Positions 8,812 through 17,990 of a DNA stretch of 64,000 nt are shown here, piece after piece. Where the stretch lies: contig QFOD01000018.1 in assembly GCA_003241055.1 (NCBI GenBank), positions 62,001 through 126,000 of the forward strand. Reading direction: 5' to 3'. The notes below the pieces were generated by a model. That model saw nothing but the letters and a program-made list of their open reading frames with translations, had not been told where the DNA came from and made no database searches. Within the stretch, counting starts at the first letter, position 1. Each line of letters begins with the position of its first letter. Position numbers and translations under genes: made by a program. Source of the DNA: Roseateles depolymerans. GTDB lineage: Bacteria; Pseudomonadota; Gammaproteobacteria; Burkholderiales; Burkholderiaceae_C.

Positions 8812-9597
8812 CTATGCCGGATGCTTGGCGGAATCGCCTGCTTCCAGCCGGGTCAGGAACGCCTCGTCCGCCTTGCTCAGACGGCCGCTGGCGCGCGCCG
8901 CGGCGATCAACTCCGGCCGCCGTTGCGCGGTGAGCGCCAGCGAGCGTTCGCGCCGCCAGCGCCGGATGTCGGCATGGTGGCCGGACAGCAGCACGGCCGG
9001 CACCGGACGCTCGGGCCATTCAGCCTCCGCCGGGAGCAGCTCCGGGCGGCTGTAGTGCGGGCAATCCAGCAGACCGTCGGAGAAGCTGTCCTGTTCATGC
9101 GACTGGGCATCGCCCAGCACGCCGTCCTGCAGGCGCGCGATCGCGTCCAGCAGGGCGATGGCGGGCAGTTCGCCACCCGAGAGCACGAAGTCGCCGAGGC
9201 TGAGTTCCAGCGTCACATGCCGGTCCAGCACCCGCTGGTCTATGCCCTCGTAGCGCCCGCACAGCAGGATGCCTCCCGGTCCGGCAGCCATCTCCTGAAC
9301 CAGCGCCTGGTCGATGCGCCGTCCGGTGGGCGTGAAATGGATGACGGCCGGCGCCGTCTCGGCGCGGTCCGCACGGGCGGCGGCCAAGGCACGCTCCAGC
9401 GGCTCGGCCAGCATCACCATGCCGGGCCCACCACCGTAGGGACGATCGTCCACACGGCGGTAGTTGTCTTCGGTGAAGTCGCGCAGCGGCCAGAAGCGCA
9501 CGTCGACCAGACCCCGCTCGAAGGCGCGCCGCGTCACGCCGTGCGTGAAATGCGGCGCGAACAGCTCCGGGAAGATGGTCAGGACGTCGAAGCGCAT
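8812..9597 (-). CDS. trmD: tRNA (guanine-N1-)-methyltransferase
   Basis: A 261-residue SPOUT methyltransferase that makes m1G37 in tRNAs reading CNN/GNN codons, preventing +1 frameshifting. Visible motifs are [13 protein letters not shown] at the start, the [13 protein letters not shown] loop, [13 protein letters not shown], and the trefoil-knot SAM site [18 protein letters not shown] segment. The ATG at 9595-9597 matches the family N-terminus. A longer in-frame extension into the trmD-rimM gap has no family support. The start lies 13 bases after the rimM stop. Confidence 0.97.
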   Translation of the reverse strand: MRFDVLTIFPELFAPHFTHGVTRRAFERGLVDVRFWPLRDFTEDNYRRVDDRPYGGGPGMVMLAEPLERALAAARADRAETAPAVIHFTPTGRRIDQALVQEMAAGPGGILLCGRYEGIDQRVLDRHVTLELSLGDFVLSGGELPAIALLDAIARLQDGVLGDAQSHEQDSFSDGLLDCPHYSRPELLPAEAEWPERPVPAVLLSGHHADIRRWRRERSLALTAQRRPELIAAARASGRLSKADEAFLTRLEAGDSAKHPA

Positions 9598-9610
9598 GCC
9601 GCGGCGTGAA

Positions 9611-10207
9611 TCAGTAGTCCACACCCCAGTCGACACGGATCTGCCGGGCGGGCATGTCCACCTCATCGACGAAGGCGTCGACGAAGGGAATCAGGCGCTC
9701 CTGATCAGGCTTCACCGGCTCGATCAGCCCCGGCGGCACGATGCGCAGCACGCAATGCGGTCCGGTATCGATGAGGCCGACCACTCGGCCCAGTGGCTGC
9801 GACTCACGGTTCAGCACCTCCAGGCCGATCAGGTCGACCCAGTAGTACTCGCCGTCGCCTGCCTTGGGGAAATCGCTGCGCGAGATGAAGAGCTCGAAGC
9901 CCTTGAGCGCCTCGGCCGCATTGCGATCGGGCACATCGTCCGCAAAGGCCACGATGCCCTCGCCATGCTCGCGCACCGAGGCGATCTTCAGCTCACGGCG
10001 TGCCGCCTTGGGGCCGGTGCTTTTCAGGAACCAGCGCTTGGCGGTGAACAACGCGTCGGCCTGCTGCGAATAGGCCTGCACCTTGAACCAGCCCTTGATG
10101 CCCCAGGCATCCAGGATGTGGCCCACCTGGATCAGGTCGTCCGGCCAGGCGTCAGAAGCAAAAGACGGCGCCGAAGCGCCGTCTTGCTGAGGCTTGTTGC
10201 CTGCCAC
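9611..10207 (-). CDS. rimM: Ribosome maturation factor RimM
   Basis: A 198-residue protein with an N-terminal RimM beta-barrel ([20 protein letters not shown]) and a C-terminal PRC-barrel ([20 protein letters not shown] ... VDWGVDY). It helps assemble the 30S head around protein S19. A GTG at 10205-10207, 7 bases after the rpsP stop, was chosen; a longer reading would overlap most of rpsP's 3' end. There is an N-terminal tail of about 20 residues before the domain. Confidence 0.93.
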   Translation of the reverse strand: MAGNKPQQDGASAPSFASDAWPDDLIQVGHILDAWGIKGWFKVQAYSQQADALFTAKRWFLKSTGPKAARRELKIASVREHGEGIVAFADDVPDRNAAEALKGFELFISRSDFPKAGDGEYYWVDLIGLEVLNRESQPLGRVVGLIDTGPHCVLRIVPPGLIEPVKPDQERLIPFVDAFVDEVDMPARQIRVDWGVDY

Positions 10208-10214
10208 GTGCAGC

Positions 10215-10475
10215 TTAGGCAGCGGCGGGAACAGCCTTCTGGGCTTCGCCAACCAGGCGAGCCACCGTGGGCGACAGCTGGGCGCCAACGCCAACCCAGT
10301 AGCTCACGCGGTCCTGGGCCACGCGCAGCTTTTCGGCAGCGCCGGAAGCCACGGGGTTGTAGAAGCCAACGCGCTCGATGAAGCGGCCGTCACGACGGTT
10401 CTGGCTGTTGGCCACGACGATGTTGTAGAAGGGGCGCTTCTTGGAGCCGCCGCGAGCCAGACGAATCACAACCAT
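10215..10475 (-). CDS. rpsP: 30S ribosomal protein S16
   Basis: An 86-residue protein with the S16 pattern: [40 protein letters not shown], and [20 protein letters not shown]. The start is set by the ATG at 10473-10475, preceded on the minus strand by AGGAAA at good spacing. It is the first gene of the rpsP-rimM-trmD-rplS operon, with a leader of roughly 130 bases if the -10 element at 10613-10618 is used. Confidence 0.98.
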   Translation of the reverse strand: MVVIRLARGGSKKRPFYNIVVANSQNRRDGRFIERVGFYNPVASGAAEKLRVAQDRVSYWVGVGAQLSPTVARLVGEAQKAVPAAA

Positions 10476-10612
10476 GATGTTTCCTAAACGATAGAGGTGA
10501 TCACCGCACCAGGAGACACTCAGGGCGAGCAGATCGGGTTTGACAGGACACCCTGTCGGGACTGGCACCGTAGATACGCCGCAGCCACCTGCAGCCAGCG
10601 CCAAAACCGAGC

Positions 10613-10618
10613 ATTATA
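10613..10618 (-). promoter_or_regulatory. Possible -10 element for rpsP operon
   Basis: On the minus strand this reads TATAAT exactly, about 138 bases upstream of the rpsP start in the gap divergent to the acetyltransferase gene. No convincing -35 hexamer lies at 16-18 bases upstream, so this is a tentative call. Confidence 0.35.
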
Positions 10619-10671
10619 AACTCGTCTGACACTGTTGGAATATCAAACTTTTTCTCCCTCGCCCAGCCCCC

Positions 10672-11211
10672 ATGTCCACCACCAGCCTCGTCATCCGCCC
10701 CAGCACCGAACAAGACCTGCCCGCCATCCAGGCCATCTATGCCCACGCCGTGCTGAAGGGTACCGGCACGTTTGAAACCGAGGTGCCCGACGAGACCGAA
10801 ATGGCCCGCCGGCGCGCCGAGGTGCTGGGGCGCCAGCTGCCCTATCTGGTGGCGGAACGCGAAGGCGTCGTGCTGGGCTACGCCTATGCCAACTACTTCC
10901 GCCCTCGCCTGGCCTATCGCTTCTTCGTCGAGGACTCGATCTATCTGTCGCCCACCGCCCAGGGCCAGGGGGTGGGGCGCCTGCTGCTGGCCGAACTGAT
11001 CGCCCGCTGCGAGGCCGCCGGCGCACGGCAGATGGTGGCCGTGATCGGGGACTCCGCCAATGCAGGCTCCATCGGCGTGCACCGCGCCCTGGGCTTTGAA
11101 CATACCGGCCTGCTCAAGAGCGCGGGCTGGAAGTTCGACCGCTGGCTGGATGTCGTGCTGATGCAGCGCACGCTGGGCCAGGGCAGCAGCAACGCGCCGA
11201 TGCAGGCCTGA
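10672..11211 (+). CDS. GNAT N-acetyltransferase, phosphinothricin/methionine sulfoximine type
   Basis: A 179-residue acetyltransferase. It starts MSTTSLVIRPSTEQDLPAIQ and includes GTGTFETEVPDE, YAYANYFRPRLAYRFFVEDS, the acetyl-CoA pyrophosphate loop AQGQGVGRLLL and ANAGSIGVHRALGFEHTG. This arrangement is typical of the Pat/MddA subgroup, which N-acetylates phosphinothricin-like or oxidised methionine analogues in the cytoplasm. The in vivo substrate is inferred from family only. The next gene starts 2 bases downstream. Confidence 0.88.
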   Translation: MSTTSLVIRPSTEQDLPAIQAIYAHAVLKGTGTFETEVPDETEMARRRAEVLGRQLPYLVAEREGVVLGYAYANYFRPRLAYRFFVEDSIYLSPTAQGQGVGRLLLAELIARCEAAGARQMVAVIGDSANAGSIGVHRALGFEHTGLLKSAGWKFDRWLDVVLMQRTLGQGSSNAPMQA

Positions 11212-11213
11212 GG

Positions 11214-11687
11214 GTGAGCGGGCCGCACCGCACCGTGCGCCGCAAGGCCGTCGCCACCTGGCTGGCCTTGACCACAGGCGTCTTCGGCACGCACCGGTTC
11301 TATCTGCACGGCCCGCGGGACCGCTGGGCCTGGCTGTTCCCGCTCCCCACGCTGCTGGGCCTGGAAGGCGTGGAACGCATGAACCAGCTCGGGCAGGACG
11401 ATCGCCTGGCGTGGCTGCTCATCCCCCTGCTGGGCCTTAGCCTCGTGGCCGCGCTGCTCAGCGGCATCGTCTACGGGCTCACGCCGGATGAGCGCTGGAA
11501 TGCACGCTTCAACCCCGTCGAACCCGCCCCGCCCAGTGGCTGGGCGGCGGTGATCGGCGTCGTGCTGTGCCTGCTGATCGGCGGTGCGGCGCTGATGGCG
11601 ACCCTCGCCTTCAGCGCGCAACGCTATTTCGAGGCTCAGGCGGACGACGCCGCCAGCACTCAGAACAGCCGCAGGCTCACCCAGTAG
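11214..11687 (+). CDS. Small TM2-like membrane protein
   Basis: A 157-residue predicted membrane protein with a GTG start two bases after the acetyltransferase stop. A TTGVFGTHRFYLHG motif near residue 20 resembles the TM2-domain loop (G-hh-G-x-H-x-FYLG). Hydrophobic segments follow at about residues 40-48, 66-90 and 111-133. The function is unknown. Its last 28 bases overlap the 3' end of the convergent phosphate transporter gene. Confidence 0.65.
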   Translation: MSGPHRTVRRKAVATWLALTTGVFGTHRFYLHGPRDRWAWLFPLPTLLGLEGVERMNQLGQDDRLAWLLIPLLGLSLVAALLSGIVYGLTPDERWNARFNPVEPAPPSGWAAVIGVVLCLLIGGAALMATLAFSAQRYFEAQADDAASTQNSRRLTQ

Positions 11688-12670
11688 CAGGCGCCGGCCA
11701 TCAGGGCTGCGGCGGGAATCGTGAAGATCCATGCCCAGATGATGCTGCCGGCCACACCCCAGCGCACCGCAGCGGCGCGCTGCACGGAGCCGACACCGAC
11801 GATGGCGCCCGTGATGGTGTGCGTGGTCGACACCGGAATGCCCATGGCCGTGGCCAGGAACAGCGTGACCGCACCGCCGGTTTCGGCACAGAAGCCACCC
11901 ACCGGCTTGAGCTTGGTGATGCGCTGACCCATGGTCTTCACGATGCGCCAGCCGCCGAACATGGTGCCCATGCCGATGGCGATGTAGCAGGCCGCAATGA
12001 CCCAGGTCGGCGGCGACGTCTCGTTGGCCGCCACCATGCCGGAGGCAATCAGCAGCATCCAGATCAGGCCGATGGTCTTCTGCGCATCGTTGCCGCCGTG
12101 GCCCAGGCTGTAGAGGCCGGCCGACACCAGCTGCAGCCGACGAAACCAGCGGTCGACACGCAGGGGCGACTTGTTCCTGCAGATCCAGGAAACCGCCACC
12201 ATCATCAGCGAGCCGAACACATAGCCCAGCAGCGGCGACACGACGATGAAGGCCACCGTCTTCCAGATGCCTTCAGCCACCAGCGCGCCGGGGCCGGCTT
12301 TCACCAGCACGGCGCCCACGATGCCACCGATGAGCGCATGCGAGGAGCTGGACGGAATGCCCCACCACCAGGTGATCGCATTCCAGGCAATGGCGCCCAT
12401 CAGCGCTCCAAAGACCACGTGCTGATCGACGATGCCGGGGATCACGTAGCCCTTGCCTATCGTCGCCGCCACCTTCAACTGGAAGATGGCGATGGCCACG
12501 ATGTTGAAGAACGCGGCGAACAGCACCGCCTGCTGAGGCTTGAGCACCCCGGTGGACACGACCGTGGCGATGGAATTCGCCGCATCGTGGAAGCCGTTCA
12601 TGAAGTCGAACAGCAGGGCCAGCAGCACCAGCAGTGCCACCACCCAGAAGGCTATCTCGGCCTGGGGCAT
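11660..12670 (-). CDS. pit: Inorganic phosphate transporter, PiT family
   Basis: A 336-residue multi-pass transporter. Both PiT repeats are visible: FDFMNGFHDAANSIATVVST near the N-terminus and LGHGGNDAQKTIGLIWMLL in the middle, together with WGIPSSSSHALIGGIVGA and GIPVSTTHTITGAIVGVG. PiT proteins are low-affinity proton- or cation-coupled phosphate carriers of the inner membrane. The DUF47 gene lies 7 bases upstream, the usual pairing. Its 3' end overlaps the convergent TM2-like gene by 28 bases. Confidence 0.95.
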   Translation of the reverse strand: MPQAEIAFWVVALLVLLALLFDFMNGFHDAANSIATVVSTGVLKPQQAVLFAAFFNIVAIAIFQLKVAATIGKGYVIPGIVDQHVVFGALMGAIAWNAITWWWGIPSSSSHALIGGIVGAVLVKAGPGALVAEGIWKTVAFIVVSPLLGYVFGSLMMVAVSWICRNKSPLRVDRWFRRLQLVSAGLYSLGHGGNDAQKTIGLIWMLLIASGMVAANETSPPTWVIAACYIAIGMGTMFGGWRIVKTMGQRITKLKPVGGFCAETGGAVTLFLATAMGIPVSTTHTITGAIVGVGSVQRAAAVRWGVAGSIIWAWIFTIPAAALMAGACYWVSLRLF

Positions 12671-12677
12671 GTCGGAC

Positions 12678-13325
12678 TCAGGAGTTCTCGAGGACGATGC
12701 CCTCGATCAGGTTGGCAACGTCCTCGCAGCGGTCCGACACCGATTCCAGCTGTTCGTACACGACCTTGAGCTTGATCAGCTCACGCACATCGGCCTCCTC
12801 GCGGAACAGGCGCGACATGGCTTCGCGCATCACGCGATCGGCGTCGGACTCGAGTTGGTCGATCTGCTCGCAGGTCTTGAGCGCGGCCTCGGCCGTGGCC
12901 GCCTGGCGCAGCTGAGGCAACAGCGTCACCGCATGCTGAACCCGCTCGCAGCAGCGCACGCTCAGCGACGTGAGCTGCATCACCGCCTCGGGCACCTTGC
13001 GCACGTCGTACAGCGACAGCGTCTCGGACGAGCCCTTGAGCAGGTCGAGGATGTCGTCCATCGCGTTGATCAGCCCGTGGATCTGCTCGCGATCGATGGG
13101 CGTGATGAAGGTGCGATGCAGCATGCGGCTGACCTCGGCGGTCACCCGGTCAGCGGCGCGTTCCTCGATGTCCACGAGCTCGGCGTACTTCTGGCGCAGG
13201 GCCGGATCCGCGTAGTTCTCGATCATCAGCTGGAACGCCCGGGCGCCCTCGGCAATATGACTGCCGTGCTGATTGAAAAGCTCAAAAAAATTGCCCTCGC
13301 GGGGCATCAGTTTTCCGAACAGCAT
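12678..13325 (-). CDS. DUF47 family Pit accessory protein (PhoU-like)
   Basis: A 215-residue all-helical protein (MLFGKLMPREGNFFELFNQH ... VYEQLESVSDRCEDVANLIE) with the acidic ExxD pattern near the end that is typical of DUF47/PhoU-like helical bundles. These are encoded directly upstream of pit genes and are thought to modulate transporter activity. It begins the two-gene operon DUF47-pit. Confidence 0.92.
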   Translation of the reverse strand: MLFGKLMPREGNFFELFNQHGSHIAEGARAFQLMIENYADPALRQKYAELVDIEERAADRVTAEVSRMLHRTFITPIDREQIHGLINAMDDILDLLKGSSETLSLYDVRKVPEAVMQLTSLSVRCCERVQHAVTLLPQLRQAATAEAALKTCEQIDQLESDADRVMREAMSRLFREEADVRELIKLKVVYEQLESVSDRCEDVANLIEGIVLENS

Positions 13326-13436
13326 GGCCGTCCTTGTCAGTCTGGTCGTGATTGAGGGGCGTGATTCTACCTAGACACCCCGCATGACCCCACGATGACC
13401 GATCCATGACGCCGGGCAACTTTCAACCGACCAGCG

Positions 13437-14546
13437 TCAGAACAGCAGCACGGCACCCCATACGGTCGCCAGCACCAGCGCCGGGATGGCATAGGCGTGG
13501 AAAACCCGCCACGCGCGGCGATCGTCACACATGCGCAGCGCGATGAGATTCGCCAGCGACCCGATCATCAGCCCGAAGCCGCCGATATTGACCGCGTAGG
13601 CCATCACCCGCCAGTCGCTCGAATACTCGGCCAGCGCGATCGCGGCCGGCACGTTGCTGATCAACTGACTCGCACCGATGCCCGCGAGATACAGATTGAC
13701 CGGCCGCTGCAACGCCAGCGACTGCATCAGCGCCTGCACGGCCTCCAAGCCGGCCAGCAGCCTCAGATCGATGAACATCAGCACGAACACGAGCAGCAGG
13801 CCCCAGTCCAGTTGGGCCAGCACGCCGGGGCGCATGACGACAAAGACGCCCGCCACCAGCGCCACCGCCCAGACGGCCTGATGCTGATCGGTGAGCACCA
13901 GGAAGGGGGCGTACAGCAATAGCGACACCACCAGCAGACGGCGATCCAGGCTGTGCCCGTCCCGCTCCAGCACGCGCACCGGACGCGCCTGGAATGACCA
14001 GGCCGTGAGCAGCAGCAGCGCCAGCATCAGCCCAGCCACCAAAGGCAGCTGTTGGTGCACGAATTCGCCGAAGGGCACGCCCGCCCGCTGCCAGATGAAC
14101 AGGTTCTGCGGGTTGCCTATGGGCGTCAGCGCCGAACCGGCATTGACGGCGAGGGCCTCGAAGATGATCAGCCGGGTTGCGGGCAGGCCCGTCAGCCGGC
14201 ACACACCGAGCGTCAACGGCACGACCACGAACAGCGCCACGTCGTTGGTCAGCACCGTAGACAGCAGCGCGGCCCCGAGCACCAGACAGAGCGCCAGGGC
14301 GCGCTCCGTCGCCATCAGACGCACCAGCGTCCGGCCGGCGAGCTGGAGCGCACCGCTCAGCTCCAGCCCCTTGGTCAGCAGCAACAGGCCCGCCAATGCG
14401 GCCAGCGTCGGCCAATCGACGAGCGCAGGGTAGCGGCTGAGTGAAAGCGGCGTCAGCAGGCTCAGCAACACCAGGCCCGCGAGCAGCACCTTGAAGAAGG
14501 TGTCGCCCCACAGTGCACGGCCGACCCGGAGCACTACCCGCAGCAT
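13437..14546 (-). CDS. SLC13/ArsB-NhaD superfamily anion transporter
   Basis: A 369-residue membrane protein with about ten hydrophobic segments. ALLSTVLTNDVALFVVVPLT and NAGSALTPIGNPQNLFIW are the two re-entrant signature regions of the ArsB/citrate transporter (IT) superfamily, and ASQLISNVPAAIALAE is the second-repeat counterpart. The substrate could be a dicarboxylate, sulfate or arsenite and is not determinable. The ATG at 14544-14546, 8 bases after the folK stop, was chosen over an earlier start overlapping folK. Confidence 0.8.
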   Translation of the reverse strand: MLRVVLRVGRALWGDTFFKVLLAGLVLLSLLTPLSLSRYPALVDWPTLAALAGLLLLTKGLELSGALQLAGRTLVRLMATERALALCLVLGAALLSTVLTNDVALFVVVPLTLGVCRLTGLPATRLIIFEALAVNAGSALTPIGNPQNLFIWQRAGVPFGEFVHQQLPLVAGLMLALLLLTAWSFQARPVRVLERDGHSLDRRLLVVSLLLYAPFLVLTDQHQAVWAVALVAGVFVVMRPGVLAQLDWGLLLVFVLMFIDLRLLAGLEAVQALMQSLALQRPVNLYLAGIGASQLISNVPAAIALAEYSSDWRVMAYAVNIGGFGLMIGSLANLIALRMCDDRRAWRVFHAYAIPALVLATVWGAVLLF

Positions 14547-14554
14547 GCGCCAGC

Positions 14555-15031
14555 TCAGTGCGCCAAGGGGCCGACGCACTCCAGCTGCTGCGTCTGCCAG
14601 GCCGATCCGTTCGCCAGCGCGACGAGCTCAGGCGCGATTTCCAGCAACGGGCGCAGCACGAAGGCGCGCTCGCCCAGGCGCGGGTGCGGCAAGGTCAGCC
14701 GTTCGCTGTCCAGCACCAGCTGGCCATAGAGCAACAGGTCGAGGTCCAGCGTGCGTGGCGCGTTGCGATAGGGGCGCTCCCGCCCCTGCGCGCTTTCGAT
14801 GGATTGCAGCGCGTCCAGCAGCACCAGGGGCTGCAGCGCCGTGTCCAGCGCGGCCACCGCGTTCAGGAAGTCCGGCCCCTGAGCGTCCACCGGCGCGCTG
14901 CGCCAGGCGGACGACACCGCCACCACCCGGGTCTGCGGCAGGGCCGCCAGCGCCGCCAGGGCCTGACGCAGCGTGGCGGCGAGGTCGTCGCCCAGGTTGG
15001 CGCCCAGGCCGATATAGGCCCGGGTGATCAC
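14555..15031 (-). CDS. folK: 2-amino-4-hydroxy-6-hydroxymethyldihydropteridine pyrophosphokinase
   Basis: A 158-residue HPPK, which transfers pyrophosphate from ATP to 6-hydroxymethyl-dihydropterin in folate synthesis. Motifs are [11 protein letters not shown] at the N-terminus, [20 protein letters not shown], and [18 protein letters not shown] (the RxxxRxxDxDxx metal/ATP signature), then [13 protein letters not shown]. The GTG start at 15029-15031 overlaps the pcnB stop, indicating translational coupling. Confidence 0.95.
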   Translation of the reverse strand: MITRAYIGLGANLGDDLAATLRQALAALAALPQTRVVAVSSAWRSAPVDAQGPDFLNAVAALDTALQPLVLLDALQSIESAQGRERPYRNAPRTLDLDLLLYGQLVLDSERLTLPHPRLGERAFVLRPLLEIAPELVALANGSAWQTQQLECVGPLAH

Positions 15032-16632
15032 TCGGCGGCCGGGCCTTCGCCCGCCCGAGCGGCGCCGTCGGCACCACCTGCCCCGGGCTTGCGGCGACGG
15101 CGACGTCGCTTGCGTGCAGGCGCCGCTGCGCCTTCGTTCGCCACAGCGTCCTCAGCGTCGCCATCGTCATCGCCGGAGACCGCTTCTGCGGCCGCGCGAG
15201 CCGGCGCGGCCTTGGTCGCCCGCACCGCGCGCGGCGCCTTCTGCTGACTGGCACGCGCGTCGGCGAGCAGGGCCTGACGGTCATCGTCGCTGCCGAGCGC
15301 AAAGTCCTCCCACCAGTCAGCCAGCGCGGCCTCCACCTCGCCCACATCGGCGCGCAGGCGCAGGAAATCGAAGCCGGCGCGGTAGCGCGGCTGCTCGATC
15401 AGGCTGAACACGCCCGAGCCGCTGCGACGCTCGAAGCGCGGCTGCATCATCCAGATCTCGCGCATGTCGGCCGCCAGCTTGCCGCGGCCGGAGATGTCGC
15501 CCACGCGGGCATCGAACACGGTGTCGATGGCCTGGGCCAGCGCCGGCACGGGCGGCTCGCCGGCCTCACGGTTCTTGACCCAGCGCTCCTGCACCTCATG
15601 CCACAGCATGCAGGCCAGCATGAAGCTGGGGCTGACCCCGCGACCATCCTGTACGCGGCGGTCGGTATCCTCCAGCGCCTGGCGCACGAACTGACCCCGC
15701 ACGCCCGACGGCAGATCACCGGTCTCGGTCAGCAAAGCGTCCAGCACGGCGAACACGCCCTTGCCGCCCTGCCCCACCAGGCCCAGCTTCTTGAGCTGGG
15801 CCAGGCTGGCCAGCGCATGGCCGGTCTGCAGCAGCTTGATCATCTCGTCAAAGAGGCGCGAGGCCGGCACGTTGGCCAGCAACGGCACCGAAGCCTTGAC
15901 CGGCGCCAGCGTCTTCTTCTCCAGCTCGAAGCCCAGCTTGGCCGCAAAGCGCACCGCACGCACGATGCGCACCGGGTCCTCGCGGTAGCGGGTCTCCGGG
16001 TCGCCGATCATGCGCAGCAGCTTGGCCTTGGCGTCCGCCAGACCGCCGTGGTAGTCGACCACCAGGCGGCGCTGCGGGTCGTAGTACATCGCGTTGACCG
16101 TGAAGTCGCGGCGTGCGGCATCCTCGATCTGGGGTCCCCAGACGTTGTCGCGCAGCACGCGGCCACTGGCATCCACGGCATGGGACTTGCCCTCCAGCTC
16201 GCGCTTGGAGGTCTTCTCGTTGCCCGCCACCGAGTCGGCATCCGCCTCGGTCAGCAGCGCACGGAAGGTGGACACCTCGATGACCTCGTGCTCGCGCCCA
16301 CGGCCGTACACCACGTGAACGATGCGAAAGCGCCGCCCGATGATGAAGGCGCGCCGGAACAGGCCCTTGACCTGCTCGGGCGTGGCATTGGTGGCCACGT
16401 CGAAATCCTTGGGCCGCACGCCCAGAAGCAGGTCGCGCACGGCGCCGCCGACGATGTAGGCCTCGAAACCGGCATCAGTCAGCGTGCGCACCACCTTGAC
16501 GGCCCGCTCGTCGAGCAGGTCGGGGTTGATGCCGTGGACCTCGGCAGGGATCTCGACCCGCTGCCCCAGCGGGTTCCTGTGGGCTGCACCGGCGGGCTTG
16601 CCGAGCAGCTTGTCGATGAGCTTCTTGATCAT
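15028..16632 (-). CDS. pcnB: Poly(A) polymerase I
   Basis: A 534-residue class II nucleotidyltransferase that adds 3' poly(A) tails to RNA to promote decay. It contains [25 protein letters not shown] (nucleotidyltransferase GG/DxD signature), the [13 protein letters not shown] block, and [19 protein letters not shown]. The C-terminus ends in a low-complexity acidic then Arg-rich tail (RKRRRRRRK), probably RNA-binding. The ATG at 16630-16632 overlaps the HAD gene stop (ATGA). Longer 5' extensions run through the HAD gene and were rejected. Confidence 0.94.
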   Translation of the reverse strand: MIKKLIDKLLGKPAGAAHRNPLGQRVEIPAEVHGINPDLLDERAVKVVRTLTDAGFEAYIVGGAVRDLLLGVRPKDFDVATNATPEQVKGLFRRAFIIGRRFRIVHVVYGRGREHEVIEVSTFRALLTEADADSVAGNEKTSKRELEGKSHAVDASGRVLRDNVWGPQIEDAARRDFTVNAMYYDPQRRLVVDYHGGLADAKAKLLRMIGDPETRYREDPVRIVRAVRFAAKLGFELEKKTLAPVKASVPLLANVPASRLFDEMIKLLQTGHALASLAQLKKLGLVGQGGKGVFAVLDALLTETGDLPSGVRGQFVRQALEDTDRRVQDGRGVSPSFMLACMLWHEVQERWVKNREAGEPPVPALAQAIDTVFDARVGDISGRGKLAADMREIWMMQPRFERRSGSGVFSLIEQPRYRAGFDFLRLRADVGEVEAALADWWEDFALGSDDDRQALLADARASQQKAPRAVRATKAAPARAAAEAVSGDDDGDAEDAVANEGAAAPARKRRRRRRKPGAGGADGAARAGEGPAAE

Positions 16633-17297
16633 GCGAAGAGTTGCAACTGAGGCCAGCCACGCTCGGCGGCAATACGGGCCAGGGAGGCGCTGGGGTTGGT
16701 GGCGACCGGATGGCTGACCCGCTCGAGCAGCGGCAGGTCGTTGGTGGAGTCGCTGTAGAACGTCACGCGCTCGAAATCGGCCCATTGTGCCCCGAGGCCC
16801 TGCAGCCAGCCCTCCACGCGGGCGATCTTGCCCTCACGGAAGCTCGGCACCCCCTCGATGGCCCCGGTATAGCGGCCCTGCCCGTCACGGGCCAGCTGCA
16901 CCGCCAGCAGGTGTTCCACCTCGAAGGCCTGGGCAAACGGTGTGGTGACGAACTCGTTGGTCGCGGTGACGATGGCCAGCAGGTCGCCCGCGGCGCGGTG
17001 GCGCTCGATCAGCGCCCGGGCGGCGGGCCGCAGCGCCGGCTCCATCACCTCGCGAGCGAAGCGGGCGCGCATGGCCAGCGCTTCCTCGAGCGGGCGATGC
17101 CGCCAGGCCGAAGTGGCGAACTCGATGTAGGCCGGCAGATCCAGCTGCCCGGCGTTGTACTGGGCAAAGAACTCGTCGTTGCGGGCGCCCCACGTGGTGC
17201 GGTCGGCCCAGCCCACCTCCACCATGAAGGCGCCGAAGGCATGGTCGGAATCCACCGGAATCAGCGTTCCGTCAAGGTCAAACAGCGTCAGGTTCAT
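16629..17297 (-). CDS. HAD-IB family hydrolase (SerB-like)
   Basis: A 222-residue HAD phosphatase. Motif I is LFDLDGTLIPVDS at residues 4-16, motif II IVTATNEFVT, a conserved Lys in FREGKIAR, and motif III TFYSDSTNDLPLLE. This matches the HAD-IB subfamily that includes phosphoserine phosphatase and CicA-type proteins. The substrate is unknown. It lies between hda and pcnB with 4-base ATGA overlaps at both ends, a conserved betaproteobacterial order. Confidence 0.9.
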   Translation of the reverse strand: MNLTLFDLDGTLIPVDSDHAFGAFMVEVGWADRTTWGARNDEFFAQYNAGQLDLPAYIEFATSAWRHRPLEEALAMRARFAREVMEPALRPAARALIERHRAAGDLLAIVTATNEFVTTPFAQAFEVEHLLAVQLARDGQGRYTGAIEGVPSFREGKIARVEGWLQGLGAQWADFERVTFYSDSTNDLPLLERVSHPVATNPSASLARIAAERGWPQLQLFA

Positions 17298-17980
17298 GAT
17301 TTGGTCTCGGCCTCTGTCTTCTCGTCGGCCAGCATCTGCCGCAGCAGCGGCAGGGTCAGCGCGCGCTTGCTGGACATCGCGAAGTCGTCCAGGCGCTCCA
17401 GCAATTGCATCAGGCCCTTGAGATTGCGCTCGAAGCGGGTCAGCAGATAGGACAGCACCTCGTCGCCCAGCAGCAGCCCGCGGCGATCGGCCTCGCGGCG
17501 CAGCGCGGCCCGCATCTCCGGCTCGCTCAGCGGCGCGAGCTGGAAGCTGGGGCCCCAGCCCAGCCGGGTGCGCAGATCCTCGCGCAGGGTCAGTTCGCTG
17601 GCCGGCGCATCGGCAGTGGCCACCACGGTGTAGCCCTGCCCGGCCGACGCGACGAACAGCGCGAAGGCCGCATGCTGCTGGCCGGCATCGAAGTTCTGAC
17701 AGTCGTCCAGCAGCAGCAGACTCTCGTGGGCCGGCAGCTCCCAGGGCAGCGGCGTGGCAGCGTCGTACCAGGCGGCCCGCAGCCCCGCGGCCTGCCAGCG
17801 TTCGGCCAGTGCACGCAGCAGGTGGGTCTTGCCCGCACCCGTCGGCCCCCACAGCAGCACCGGCGGGCCGCCAGGGGTGAGCGAGTCCAGGTAATGCAGG
17901 GCCTCGGCATTGGCGCCGGGCAGGAAGTTATCGAAGTTGTGAACGGGCGGCGCCAGCAGCGCCAACGGAAGCTGTCTCAT
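17294..17980 (-). CDS. hda: DnaA regulatory inactivator Hda
   Basis: A 228-residue DnaA-like AAA+ protein. It begins MRQLPLALL, a beta-clamp-binding motif of the QL-x-LPL type. It has Walker A GPTGAGKTH, Walker B SLLLLDD, and RTRLGWGPSFQLAPLSEPE sensor sequences. Hda with the DNA-loaded clamp stimulates ATP hydrolysis by DnaA and prevents re-initiation. It lacks a DnaA DNA-binding domain. The start at 17978-17980 was chosen because the clamp motif sits at its N-terminus. Confidence 0.93.
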   Translation of the reverse strand: MRQLPLALLAPPVHNFDNFLPGANAEALHYLDSLTPGGPPVLLWGPTGAGKTHLLRALAERWQAAGLRAAWYDAATPLPWELPAHESLLLLDDCQNFDAGQQHAAFALFVASAGQGYTVVATADAPASELTLREDLRTRLGWGPSFQLAPLSEPEMRAALRREADRRGLLLGDEVLSYLLTRFERNLKGLMQLLERLDDFAMSSKRALTLPLLRQMLADEKTEAETKS

Positions 17981-17990
17981 CACGGGCACA

